From: Roseibium polysiphoniae
Lineage (GTDB): Bacteria; Pseudomonadota; Alphaproteobacteria; Rhizobiales; Stappiaceae
Assembly (NCBI RefSeq): GCF_014842925.1
Contig: NZ_JACYXJ010000002.1
Span: forward strand, 186,001-250,000
DNA length: 64,000 nucleotides
Reading direction: 5' to 3'
A program made the position numbers and the translations under genes. The notes under the pieces were generated by a model, which was not told the origin of the DNA, searched no databases, and saw nothing but the letters and a program-made list of their open reading frames with translations. This document shows positions 7,646-15,808 of the stretch, piece by piece (position 1 is the stretch's first letter; every line of letters starts with the position of its first letter).

Positions 7646-9139
7646 ATGGAACTCACGCATCAGGAATGGGTCGAGCGGGCGAAGGCCATTGAATTCCCCA
7701 GACATGCAGTGATCGATGGCCAGAACGTCGATGCCGTGTCCGGAAAGACCTTCGACACGATCAATCCTGCAACCGGTGAGGTTCTGACGCGTTTGCCCGC
7801 CTGCGATGCTGCCGATGTTGACAAAGCCGTGCAAGCAGCCCGCCGGTCTTTCGAAGACCGGCGCTGGTCGGGCAAGTCTCCCGCCGAACGCAAGTCTGTC
7901 TTGCTGCGTCTCTCCGCGCTGATACTGGAAAATCAGGCAGAACTTGCGCTCCTGGACAGCTTGGACATGGGCAAGCTGGTTCGCGATGCGGCGACAATTG
8001 ACGTGCCGGTCGCTGCAGCGATATTCCAATGGTATGGCGAAGCCATCGACAAGATCTACGATGAGATCGCTCCTACTGGCTCCAGTGATCTGGCAATGGT
8101 TCGCCGCGAGGCTCTGGGCGTCGTTGCCGCGGTTGTGCCATGGAATTTTCCTCTCGATATGGCCACCTGGAAATGCGCGCCGGCCCTTGCCATGGGCAAC
8201 AGCGTCATTTTGAAACCGGCAGAACAGTCGCCGCTGTCCGCCCTGCGTCTTGCAGAACTGGCGCGCGAGGCAGGCCTGCCCGATGGCGTCTTGAACGTTG
8301 TGACTGGTTATGGCGAAACCGCGGGGAAGGCCATCGGCCTGCATCCGGACATCGATTGCATTGCCTTCACCGGATCGACCGAAGTCGGCAAGTACTTCCT
8401 GGAGTATTCCGGCCAATCCAACATGAAGCAGGTTTGGCTTGAATGCGGAGGCAAAAGCCCGAACCTTGTTTTTGCAGACTGCGATGATCTGGACAAAGCT
8501 GCCGAAATGGCCGCCTTTGGAATTTTCTTCAATCAAGGGGAAGTCTGCACGGCCAATTCGCGTCTGCTTTTGGAAAAGTCGATCGCTGATGAATTCCTTG
8601 AGCGCCTTGTCGAAAAGGCAAAGGGGTTCAGTCCTGGCAATCCCCTGGATCCGGCATCGGCCATGGGGGCGATTGTCGACGAGGGTCAGACGGCAAGGAT
8701 CATGTCCTACATCGACCACGGGCGCGCCACCTGCACACTTCTGCATGGCGGCAACCGTCAGACCGTATCGGGAAAGGGCTGCTTTGTAGAGCCGACGATC
8801 TTCAGCGACGTGGCCCCGGACAACAGGCTTGCGGTCGAAGAGATCTTCGGTCCTGTGCTGGCGGTGACGACCTTTGAAAGCGAAGACGAAGCGATCACCA
8901 TCGCCAATGACACGATCTACGGCCTGGCGGCGTCGGTCTGGACGTCAAACCTGTCCCGCGCGCACCGTGTCTCGTCGAAGCTGCGCGCCGGAACGGTGTC
9001 GGTGAACACGGTGGATGCGCTCTCGCCCATGACACCATTTGGTGGCTTCAAGCAATCGGGAATTGGCCGGGACCTGTCTCTCCATGCCTTTGACAAGTTC
9101 AGCGCGCTCAAAACGACCTGGATAAAACTGAAAGGCTAG
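7646..9139 (+). CDS. NAD(P)-dependent aldehyde dehydrogenase, PuuC-like
   Basis: Oxidises an aminoaldehyde to the acid. The 497 residues align along their whole length with E. coli PuuC (gamma-glutamyl-gamma-aminobutyraldehyde dehydrogenase), for example AEAIDKIYDEIAPT, VVPWNFPL, KPAEQSPLSALRLAELA and the C-terminal PFGGFKQSGIGRDLSLHA. The catalytic pair is Glu266 (WLECGGKSPN) and Cys301 (NQGEVCTAN); the FTGSTEVGK nucleotide motif is at about 241. It is the last gene of the amine operon and is convergent with the LysR gene 33 bp away. In the likely pathway it acts after the transaminase. No gamma-glutamylpolyamine synthetase (PuuA) or PuuD is seen in the window, so the substrate may be the free aminoaldehyde. 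Confidence 0.92.
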   Translation: MELTHQEWVERAKAIEFPRHAVIDGQNVDAVSGKTFDTINPATGEVLTRLPACDAADVDKAVQAARRSFEDRRWSGKSPAERKSVLLRLSALILENQAELALLDSLDMGKLVRDAATIDVPVAAAIFQWYGEAIDKIYDEIAPTGSSDLAMVRREALGVVAAVVPWNFPLDMATWKCAPALAMGNSVILKPAEQSPLSALRLAELAREAGLPDGVLNVVTGYGETAGKAIGLHPDIDCIAFTGSTEVGKYFLEYSGQSNMKQVWLECGGKSPNLVFADCDDLDKAAEMAAFGIFFNQGEVCTANSRLLLEKSIADEFLERLVEKAKGFSPGNPLDPASAMGAIVDEGQTARIMSYIDHGRATCTLLHGGNRQTVSGKGCFVEPTIFSDVAPDNRLAVEEIFGPVLAVTTFESEDEAITIANDTIYGLAASVWTSNLSRAHRVSSKLRAGTVSVNTVDALSPMTPFGGFKQSGIGRDLSLHAFDKFSALKTTWIKLKG

Positions 9140-9172
9140 TCGGCGATAGGGTCAGGCCAAGCCCTTGTTCGA

Positions 9173-10090
9173 TCAACCCTGTTGTCCGTGAGATGCGATG
9201 AGCCAGTCTGCAAAGACCTCGGCGGGGCGGGCGCCGCGCTTGGCGCGGGAGACGAGAAAAAAGGCGTCCGAAGGGCGAACCTTCGGATGTCCTGCAGAGA
9301 CAAGCTGGCCTGAATTGACCAGCGCGCCTGTGATCGAATGCCAGCCCAACATCACGCCATGGCCTTCGAGGGCTGCCTGGGTCGCCTGAACGTAGTTGGT
9401 GAATGTCTGGCCACGGCCGCTGGCGGCCGTATGTGGTGGTGGACCACCGGCCTTGCTTGCCGCCCGGCGGAGATAATCGCCCCAACCCATCCAGGAAACT
9501 TCGGGGGTCCGGACATGCAGGAGCGAGACGTCATCCAGCGGCACTGGACCGTCAAAGCGTGCGCGCAGGGCAGGGGCGCATTGGGGTTCCACTTCCTCCT
9601 CAAAGAGCTTGGTGACAATTCCGTCGCTCCAGCGGCCATGACCATAGCGCACGGCCAGGTCGATGCCTTCCGAGAGCTCCGGCGCGCCCTGCTGGGTGGT
9701 GATGACGTTGACCGTCAGATCCGGGTTGGCCTGATAGAAGGCGGCAAGGCGCGACATCAGCCAATAGGTCGCGACACCAACCGAACAGGCGACCGTGACC
9801 GCATGGGCGCCCTGGAGTTCGGCGCGGCGAACATAATCGACGGCATCCTCGATGCGACCGAGACCTTCGGAAATCGCACTTGCCAGTGTCTGTCCGGCGG
9901 CGGTCGGCCTTGCCGGACGTCTGCTGCGGTCGAGAAGGCGCACCCCGATGTGTTCCTCAAGCTGCTTCACCGCCTGGCTGATCGCCGGCTGGGTCACATT
10001 CAGTTCCGCCGCGGCGACCTGGATCGAACCGCTGCGGGCAATCGCGGCGAATGCGGAGAGCAATCGCAAAGGGGGAAGCGAGCCTTTCAT
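9173..10090 (-). CDS. LysR-family transcriptional regulator (GcvA-like)
   Basis: DNA-binding regulator of 305 residues. The winged helix-turn-helix fills the first 65 residues (LRLLSAFAAIARSGSIQVAAAELNVT, then QPAISQAVKQLEEHIGVRLL), followed by a periplasmic-binding-protein-like effector domain; DLAVRYGHGRW is the GcvA-subgroup motif. It is divergent from the dioxygenase-aldolase pair, with 106 bp between the starts, and most likely controls that pair. It is convergent with the amine operon, so control of that operon is less likely. The inducer is unknown. A candidate operator lies just upstream of its own start (10094-10109). Confidence 0.9.
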   Translation of the reverse strand: MKGSLPPLRLLSAFAAIARSGSIQVAAAELNVTQPAISQAVKQLEEHIGVRLLDRSRRPARPTAAGQTLASAISEGLGRIEDAVDYVRRAELQGAHAVTVACSVGVATYWLMSRLAAFYQANPDLTVNVITTQQGAPELSEGIDLAVRYGHGRWSDGIVTKLFEEEVEPQCAPALRARFDGPVPLDDVSLLHVRTPEVSWMGWGDYLRRAASKAGGPPPHTAASGRGQTFTNYVQATQAALEGHGVMLGWHSITGALVNSGQLVSAGHPKVRPSDAFFLVSRAKRGARPAEVFADWLIASHGQQG

Positions 10091-10093
10091 AGA

Positions 10094-10109
10094 ATAACCA
10101 ATAGCTTAT
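10094..10109. promoter_or_regulatory. Candidate LysR operator in the divergent promoter region
   Basis: An imperfect inverted repeat (ATAACC-AATA-GCTTAT, five of six arm positions matched) lies four bases upstream of the LysR ATG and about 90 bp before the dioxygenase start. LysR regulators commonly bind interrupted AT-rich dyads in divergent intergenic regions. The rest of the 106-bp gap (10091-10196) holds no clear gene. The assignment is by position and symmetry only. Confidence 0.4.
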
Positions 10110-10196
10110 ATTTTGTTGAGTGCAACCGTTCTTCCGCGAAGGCCTGTCGTTAGCATAAAGTCTCATCCAGAAACTTCAGACCCCTTGGAGAGTCAG

Positions 10197-11327
10197 ATGG
10201 ATAGCTTGCAGATCGACAGCGTCATGCTCGAGGACACTGGGCTCAGCCTGCAGTTGGCTGACGGCAGCCCGGCCTATTTTAACTACTACTGGCTGCGCGA
10301 CAATTGCCCGAGTTCTTTCGACCGGGAAACGCGCGAGCGGACCTTCGATATCTTTCATTCCCAGAATGCACCAAAGCCGAGCGCGGTGAAGGTGGAAGAG
10401 CAGTCCCTTGTCGTCGATTGGGAAGGTGAAGCCCATCAGTCGCGCTATCCGCTCGACATGCTCGCGACCTATGCTTATGGCGAGAGGCGGCCAGATCCGG
10501 CAGACCTGCCGCGCAAGCCCTGGTACTCTGACCACTATCCAGATGTCTGCCGTGTGTCCCATCCGCTGCTGCTGGAAAGCAACGAGGAACGTCGGCGCTG
10601 GATGGAAGCGCTTCTGGTTGAAGGTGTCGCCATTGTCACGGACATGCCGGACACGAATGAGGCCCTGACACAGACCGGGCTCCAGATCGGCCAGATCCGG
10701 CCGACCTTCTTCGGCCCCTATTTCGATGTGCGCACACACATCAAGCCAACGAACCTGGCCTTCACCTCCAAGGCTTTGGAACTGCACACGGACGTGCCGG
10801 CAGAAGAATATGCGCCAGGCATCCAGTTCCTGCATTGCCGCGCCAATTCGGTGGCCGGCGGGCTCAACCTTTTTGCCGACGGTACGGCGGTTGCCAATGA
10901 TCTGCGCGAGATCGATCCGGAGGCTTTCCGTCTCCTGGCCGAGACCGAGGTGCCCTTCTACAAGGAGCACGATGGCTATGACATGCGCTCCTACCAGAGG
11001 GTGATCGAGCTGGACCAGCACGGAGAGGTCTCCGGCGTGACCATCAGTCAGCACATGGCCGATATCTTCGATTTGCCCCAGCGCACGTTCGACACCTATT
11101 ATCCTGCCTTTGTACGCTTCGGCAAAATGCTGCAGGAAGAGAAATACGTCATGCGCTTCAGCCTTCAGGCAACGGAATGCATTACCTTCGACAACCATCG
11201 CATCGTCCATGGCCGCGAGGCCTATTCTGCGACCAGCGGCGAGCGCTATCTTCGCGGCACATACACCGACCGTGGTGAGCTGCGCGGAACCTACCGCGGG
11301 CTGGTCTCCGAAGGACGCTTCAAATGA
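10197..11327 (+). CDS. Fe(II)/2-oxoglutarate dioxygenase, gamma-butyrobetaine/trimethyllysine hydroxylase-like
   Basis: Non-heme iron dioxygenase (376 residues from the ATG at 10197, which has GGAG six bases upstream; an in-frame extension to 10113 lacks such a site). The N-terminal DUF971-like domain (FNYYWLRDNCPSSFD) precedes a TauD-type double-stranded beta helix, as in gamma-butyrobetaine and trimethyllysine hydroxylases. Probable iron ligands are His and Asp of LHTDVPAEEY and the distal His of RIVHGREAYSA; the arginine of LRGTYTDR would bind 2-oxoglutarate. Only one cysteine remains where the eukaryotic enzyme binds zinc. The next gene, an aldolase, overlaps by four bases, suggesting hydroxylation followed by C-C cleavage. 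The substrate is unknown; a quaternary amine is plausible. Confidence 0.85.
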   Translation: MDSLQIDSVMLEDTGLSLQLADGSPAYFNYYWLRDNCPSSFDRETRERTFDIFHSQNAPKPSAVKVEEQSLVVDWEGEAHQSRYPLDMLATYAYGERRPDPADLPRKPWYSDHYPDVCRVSHPLLLESNEERRRWMEALLVEGVAIVTDMPDTNEALTQTGLQIGQIRPTFFGPYFDVRTHIKPTNLAFTSKALELHTDVPAEEYAPGIQFLHCRANSVAGGLNLFADGTAVANDLREIDPEAFRLLAETEVPFYKEHDGYDMRSYQRVIELDQHGEVSGVTISQHMADIFDLPQRTFDTYYPAFVRFGKMLQEEKYVMRFSLQATECITFDNHRIVHGREAYSATSGERYLRGTYTDRGELRGTYRGLVSEGRFK

Positions 11328-12070
11328 TGGATGCGGTCCAGGTGGTGGACATCGACGCCTTGCGGATCGACCTTGCGGCGGCCTTTCGGCTGACCGCGCG
11401 GTTCGGCTGGCACGAATCTGTCGGCAATCATTTCAGCGCTGCGGTGTCCGCCGACGGACGCCAGTTCCTGATGAACCCGAAGTGGCGGCATTTCGAATCG
11501 ATCCGGGCGTCCGACCTCCTGTTCCTGGATGCGGACGACACCTCGATCATGGAGACTGCGGATGCGCCCGATGCCTCTGCCTGGACCATCCACGGCACGC
11601 TGCACCGCAAGCGGCCGGATGTCCGCGTGGTGCTGCATTGCCATCCTCCTCATGCGACGGCACTGGCGGCGCTGAAGGACCTGGGACTGCCGCCGATTGA
11701 CATGAACACGGCGCGCTTCTTTGGCGATCTTGCCATCGACCCGGACTGCGGCGGTATTGCCGATGACGCGGGCGAGGGGGAACATATTGCAGCGGCGCTC
11801 GGGCAGTGTTCGACCCTGCTGATGGCCAACCACGGACTGACCTGCACCGGCGATACAGTGGCTCAGGCGTTCGAGCAGCTGTATTTCTTTGAAAAGGCGG
11901 CGCAAACCGTGCTCCTGGCCTACGCCAGCGGCAAGCCTCTGGCGGTCATGTCTGACGAGGTTGCCGCCAATACAGCCGAGGGCTGGCGCGCCTATGCGGG
12001 CATGGCGGATGCACATTTTGCGCATCTGAAATCCGTGCTCGACAAGGAAGCGCCAGACTACCGGGACTAA
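11324..12070 (+). CDS. Class II aldolase/adducin family protein
   Basis: Zinc-dependent class II aldolase (fuculose-phosphate aldolase/adducin fold), 248 residues. Metal-site motifs are HCHPPHATA (about residue 105) and the ANHG motif near 168; NHFSAAV and NPKWRHFE are the conserved N-terminal substrate-loop positions. The ATG overlaps the dioxygenase stop (ATGA), so the two are coupled. Enzymes of this family split hydroxylated carbon chains by retro-aldol reaction or decarboxylate; here the hydroxyl could be the one placed by the dioxygenase. The last codons lie in a short tandem repeat (12058-12095). Confidence 0.85.
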   Translation: MMDAVQVVDIDALRIDLAAAFRLTARFGWHESVGNHFSAAVSADGRQFLMNPKWRHFESIRASDLLFLDADDTSIMETADAPDASAWTIHGTLHRKRPDVRVVLHCHPPHATALAALKDLGLPPIDMNTARFFGDLAIDPDCGGIADDAGEGEHIAAALGQCSTLLMANHGLTCTGDTVAQAFEQLYFFEKAAQTVLLAYASGKPLAVMSDEVAANTAEGWRAYAGMADAHFAHLKSVLDKEAPDYRD

Positions 12071-12095
12071 GTTGATCTACCGGGACTGAGTTGAT
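12058..12095. repeat. 19-bp tandem duplication over the aldolase stop codon
   Basis: Two head-to-tail copies of a 19-base unit (CTACCGGGACTAAGTTGAT, then the same with TGA in place of TAA) cover the last codons and stop of the aldolase gene. The only difference is one base within the stop triplet. It looks like a local slippage duplication. Confidence 0.85.
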
Positions 12096-12104
12096 CACCA
12101 GCTA

Positions 12105-12133
12105 TCCGGGCCTCGTATCAATCGAGGCCCGGA
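12105..12133. terminator. Perfect hairpin between convergent genes, likely bidirectional terminator
   Basis: An 11-bp perfect GC-rich stem (12105-12115 with 12123-12133) encloses a 7-base loop. It lies between the aldolase (plus) and iolG (minus), which converge here. No long T-run follows on either strand, so strength is uncertain. A second stem (12145-12152 with 12160-12167) overlaps the iolG stop codon. Confidence 0.55.
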
Positions 12134-12157
12134 CGCCGGGGAGACCGGCTCTTGCTG

Positions 12158-13144
12158 CTAGAGCCGGATTGGTGTGCCTGCTTCCAGGGACCGGGTTGCC
12201 GCATCAGCCAGCAGCTGGGCGCGCAGGCCGTCGGTGATGCTGGGCTTATGGGCCTTTCCCGCCTGGATTTGATCAACGAAATAGGCCATTTCGGCGCGGT
12301 AGGCCGCTTCGTAGCGCTCCAGGAAAAAGTGCTGCGCGGGAGCTTTTCTGAAGCCGTTGTCCGTTGCCACTTCGACGGTATTTTCGAGCATGTTCTCCGC
12401 CCGAAGCATGCCCTTCGATCCGTGGACCTCCAGCCTCTGGTCATAGCCATAGGTGGCGCGGCGTGAATTGGAAATCTGACAGATCTTGCCGCTTGCGGTC
12501 GTCAGCGTCACGGCCGCCGTGTCCACGTCGCCAGCCTCGCCGATTGCCGGATCCACCAGGGCAGATCCAACCGCATAGACGCTGACGGGCTCTTCGCCGA
12601 GCAGGAAGCGCGCCATGTCGAGATCGTGGATCATCATGTCGCGAAACAGACCTCCCGAGCTCTTGATGTAGCTGACGGGCGGCGGCGAGGGGTCGCGGGA
12701 CTGGATGGTGACGATTTCCACCTCGCCGATTTCGCCCTGTTCGATACGGGCCTGCACATTGGCAAAGTTCGGATCAAAGCGGCGGTTGAACGCGGTCATG
12801 AAGGGCACGTCCGCCTTTTCGACAACCGCAATACAGTCTCGAATGCGGTCGGCGGACATGTCGACCGGTTTTTCGCAGAAGATGGCCTTGTCCGCCGCTG
12901 CCGCCAGGTGAATCAGGTCGTAGTGGGTGTCCGTTGGCGTCCCGATCACCACCGCATCCACGTCGGCGCTGGCAATCAGCTCTTCGCTGGTCATGACCGT
13001 GGCTTTTGTCCTGGCCGCCAGCGCTTCGGCGGGGGCGGTAAATGCGTCTGACACGGCGGTGACGACGGCGCCTTCGATCTGTCCGATCGATCTCGCGTGG
13101 ACCTGTCCGATCCGGCCGCAGCCGAGCAATCCGATTTTCAACAC
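12158..13144 (-). CDS. iolG: Inositol 2-dehydrogenase (IolG), Gfo/Idh/MocA family
   Basis: NAD-dependent oxidation of myo-inositol to 2-keto-myo-inositol (scyllo-inosose), the first step of inositol catabolism. The Rossmann motif GLLGCGRIGQVHARSI is at the N-terminus, the catalytic FCEKPVDMS (Lys of the EKP motif) at about residue 75, and GGLFRDMMIHDLDMARFL carries the conserved Asp/His of inositol dehydrogenases. I chose GTG at 13144: it lies just after the stop of the upstream aldolase gene (13146), has a GGGAGAG ribosome site, and gives 328 residues; a longer frame would run inside the aldolase. It is the last gene of the iolD-C-B-aldolase-G operon. IolG is the best candidate because of context; the two other Gfo/Idh proteins nearby could share inositol isomers. 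Confidence 0.88.
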   Translation of the reverse strand: MLKIGLLGCGRIGQVHARSIGQIEGAVVTAVSDAFTAPAEALAARTKATVMTSEELIASADVDAVVIGTPTDTHYDLIHLAAAADKAIFCEKPVDMSADRIRDCIAVVEKADVPFMTAFNRRFDPNFANVQARIEQGEIGEVEIVTIQSRDPSPPPVSYIKSSGGLFRDMMIHDLDMARFLLGEEPVSVYAVGSALVDPAIGEAGDVDTAAVTLTTASGKICQISNSRRATYGYDQRLEVHGSKGMLRAENMLENTVEVATDNGFRKAPAQHFFLERYEAAYRAEMAYFVDQIQAGKAHKPSITDGLRAQLLADAATRSLEAGTPIRL

Positions 13145-13145
13145 G

Positions 13146-13979
13146 TCAGTTCTCTCCCTTGAAGGCCTGCAGCACCTTGCGCGCCGCAGCGACCACCGGG
13201 TCATGGGTGTCTTTCAGGATCGTCACCCGATCGAAGCGGGACGGATCCTTGTTCACGGCCTCGCGCAGCGCTGCGCCAAAGGCCATGCGCAGCTCCGTGC
13301 CGATGTTGAACTTGCAGATGCTGGAGCCGCGCGCCAAAGCGCGTCTTTGCGCGACTGGAACGCCGGATCCGCCGTGGATTACCAGGGGGACCTCGGTTAC
13401 GGCCTCTATGGCGCGAATGCGGGGCTCGTCCAGCCCGCCTTCCTTGTCCTGCTGCAGATGCACGTTGCCGACGGAAATCGCCATGGCGTCGATGGAGGTC
13501 TCACGTGCGAACTTCGCAGCCTCATCCGGATCGGTTCCGGCCGAGCCTTCACCGCCGGAATAGCCGACAAAGCCGATCTCACCCTCACAGGAAACACCGG
13601 CCGCATGGGCCATTTCCGCGATGGCGGCTGTGTCATCGATGTTTTGCTGCAGCGGTGTGCGTGATCCGTCGAACATGACAGAGGTGAAGCCGCTGTCGAT
13701 GGCTGTTCGGCATTCCTCCGGCGTGTAGCCATGATCAAGATGAGCGACGACCGGAATTGACGCGTTTTCGGCCAGATGGCGGAACATGGCGCCAAGCACG
13801 GGCAGTGGCGTGTGCTCCCGGCACGAAGGCCCGGCCTGCAGGATGACCGGCACATTCTCCGCTTCTGCGGCGGCCACATAGGCGCGCATGTCCTCCCAGC
13901 CCAGGGTGACCAGGCCGGCGACCGCATAGCCTTGCTTGAGGGCAGGCTGGAGAACCTCTGACAGGGTGGCAATGGTCAT
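13146..13979 (-). CDS. iolJ: Class II ketose-bisphosphate aldolase, probable IolJ
   Basis: Zinc-dependent class II aldolase of the fructose-bisphosphate family, 277 residues. Metal ligands are seen in VVAHLDHGYT, SCEGEIGFVG and PLVIHGGSGV; KFNIGTELR is the phosphate-binding loop. In inositol catabolism IolJ splits 2-deoxy-5-keto-gluconate 6-phosphate into dihydroxyacetone phosphate and malonic semialdehyde, and the position between iolB and iolG favours that role over glycolytic aldolase. Its ATG overlaps the end of iolB by four bases (13976-13979). In many proteobacteria this step is done by a domain fused to IolC; here IolC is short and the aldolase is separate. Confidence 0.85.
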   Translation of the reverse strand: MTIATLSEVLQPALKQGYAVAGLVTLGWEDMRAYVAAAEAENVPVILQAGPSCREHTPLPVLGAMFRHLAENASIPVVAHLDHGYTPEECRTAIDSGFTSVMFDGSRTPLQQNIDDTAAIAEMAHAAGVSCEGEIGFVGYSGGEGSAGTDPDEAAKFARETSIDAMAISVGNVHLQQDKEGGLDEPRIRAIEAVTEVPLVIHGGSGVPVAQRRALARGSSICKFNIGTELRMAFGAALREAVNKDPSRFDRVTILKDTHDPVVAAARKVLQAFKGEN

Positions 13980-14818
13980 TTGAACTTCGCTATCATGTCC
14001 TTGATGCCAGGGATGGTTTCCAGCTGGGCCGCATGGGTTGGCTGGAAATACTGCACGAGCGAGCGCTGGCTGAGGCCGCCGAGGATGGTGAAATAATACA
14101 TTTCATAGCCGGGCAGCACGGCGCAGGGGTGATAGCCCTTGTCGAGGCAGATCGTTGAGCCATCGACGATGTGGTAGGCGTCACCAGGCTTGTTGTCCTC
14201 GCGCTGAAGCATCTGGACGCCGGAGCCGTAGTTGGGACGGAAGCGGAAGTTATAGGTTTCGTCGTGGCGGGTTTCGTCCGGCAGACGGTCGGTGTCATGC
14301 TTGTGGGACGGGAACCCGGACCAGCCGCCCTGACCGACGGTGTAGAGCTCGCTGACCAGAAGGCGCCCGACCTTGTCGTGCTGCTTCTGACCCAGAATAT
14401 GCTTGATCTTGCGGTGGGTCTTGGTGTCGTCCGAGCCGTATTGCACCAGATCGATGCTGCCAGCGCGCACATCAAAGGGATCGAGCACCTTGTCGTATTT
14501 GGCCCCGGCGACAAACGTCTCGGTTTCGTCGCTGACGCAGACGATGGTCACTTTCGCACCGACGGGTGCATAGACGCCTTCCGGCTCGCCGTCCCAGACA
14601 TCAATGGTGCGATTGCCGAGTGCCGGATAGCTGACGCCCTCGACATCCACGTCGACCGTGCCGGTGGCGGGCACGATGCAGGTCTCGTAGCCGGGCACCT
14701 GATAGGTGAAGGCTTCGCCTTTTTTCAGTTTGACGATGTTGAAGTAGTTCAGGGGAACCAAAGCATTGTCCGGTTCCACGATGGGTTTGTTCTGATTGTC
14801 GAACGGAGCGATGTGCAT
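13976..14818 (-). CDS. iolB: 5-deoxy-glucuronate isomerase
   Basis: Cupin-type isomerase converting 5-deoxy-D-glucuronate to 2-deoxy-5-keto-D-gluconate. The 280 residues match the KduI/IolB family: GGWSGFPSHKHD provides two metal histidines, DETYNFRFRPNYGSG follows, and DKGYHPCAVLPGYEMYYF is the family C-terminal cupin signature. It starts 12 bp after the end of iolC and overlaps the aldolase. Cytoplasmic; third step of the ring-opened branch of the pathway. Confidence 0.93.
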   Translation of the reverse strand: MHIAPFDNQNKPIVEPDNALVPLNYFNIVKLKKGEAFTYQVPGYETCIVPATGTVDVDVEGVSYPALGNRTIDVWDGEPEGVYAPVGAKVTIVCVSDETETFVAGAKYDKVLDPFDVRAGSIDLVQYGSDDTKTHRKIKHILGQKQHDKVGRLLVSELYTVGQGGWSGFPSHKHDTDRLPDETRHDETYNFRFRPNYGSGVQMLQREDNKPGDAYHIVDGSTICLDKGYHPCAVLPGYEMYYFTILGGLSQRSLVQYFQPTHAAQLETIPGIKDMIAKFK

Positions 14819-14830
14819 GGGATATTCCTT

Positions 14831-15808
14831 TCAGAAAGTCGTTGGGCCGGGGTGCGACGCCAGAAATGTCTCGAGCTCTTGCGGGGTCGGCATGGCAGGC
14901 GCACAGCCGGGGCGCGCGACGACGATCGACGCGCAGGCCGAACCTCGCAGGACGGCCTCCTTGAGCGCGTGTCCATCGGCCAGGGATGCAAGGAAACCGG
15001 CCATGAAACTGTCACCTGCGCCCGTGGGCTTGACCGCCTTTGCCGGATAGATCCCGGTGCGGATTTCCTCTTCCGCCTGAAGCGTGACGGCGCCTTCCGG
15101 CCCCATCTTGTAGACAACGATGTCGGCGGTTGAGGACGCCAGCGCGCGGGCCTTGTAGAGGCCTTTTGAAACGTCGCCCGCCATGAAGCCGAACTCTTCG
15201 TCATTGCCGACGATGACATCGGACAGATCACCGGCGCGGGAGAGAACCTCTTCGGCAATCTCCGGTGAGGGCCAGCTGTAAGGCCGGTAATCGACGTCAA
15301 AAATGATCGGAATGCCGGCGGCCTTGGCCAGTTCGAAGGCCCTGAAGGTGGCGCTTCGGGAAGGCTCAGCCGCGAAGACGGTGCCGGCGGTGATCAAGGC
15401 GCCATAGGCTGTGTAATCGATCGCTTCGACGTCTTCGATCGACATCTGAAAATCGGCGGCGTTGTTGCGGTAGATGACGCTTTGATGTTCCTCGACCCGG
15501 GTCTCGTAAACGGCAAGCGAGGTGCGTTCTTCGCCCTTGATGCGTCTCACATGGCTGAGGTCAATGCCGTAGTGGTCGAGCTGACCCTCGCAATACCAGC
15601 CGATGGAATCGTCAGAGACGACGGTGACAAGAGCGGCCTTGCAGCCGAGCTTGACCAGGCCGGCCGCGGTGTTGGCGCTGCTGCCGCCCATGGCAACCAT
15701 CATGCTGGTTGCCTCCCGCGTACGGGTGCCGGCCGGTTCGGGGCTCAGGTCCATGCCGACCCGGCCGATGATCAGGAAGTTGCGCTTGGCAATGCCGGAA
15801 AGAGCCAT
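14831..15808 (-). CDS. iolC: 5-dehydro-2-deoxygluconokinase
   Basis: PfkB-family sugar kinase phosphorylating 2-deoxy-5-keto-gluconate. MGGSSANTAAGLVKLG is the N-terminal PfkB signature and KPTGAGDSFMAGF the C-terminal one, with the catalytic Asp. I place the start at the ATG at 15808, whose A is shared with the iolD stop (TGATG), giving 325 residues; a longer frame to 15847 would begin within iolD. This is the kinase domain alone, without the C-terminal DUF2090 aldolase domain that many proteobacterial IolC proteins carry. That matches the separate aldolase gene in the operon. Confidence 0.93.
   Translation of the reverse strand: MALSGIAKRNFLIIGRVGMDLSPEPAGTRTREATSMMVAMGGSSANTAAGLVKLGCKAALVTVVSDDSIGWYCEGQLDHYGIDLSHVRRIKGEERTSLAVYETRVEEHQSVIYRNNAADFQMSIEDVEAIDYTAYGALITAGTVFAAEPSRSATFRAFELAKAAGIPIIFDVDYRPYSWPSPEIAEEVLSRAGDLSDVIVGNDEEFGFMAGDVSKGLYKARALASSTADIVVYKMGPEGAVTLQAEEEIRTGIYPAKAVKPTGAGDSFMAGFLASLADGHALKEAVLRGSACASIVVARPGCAPAMPTPQELETFLASHPGPTTF

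Noticed and set aside
10176..11210. Long minus-strand open frame opposite the dioxygenase
   Set aside because: Antisense shadow; the dioxygenase has iron-site motifs and a ribosome site.
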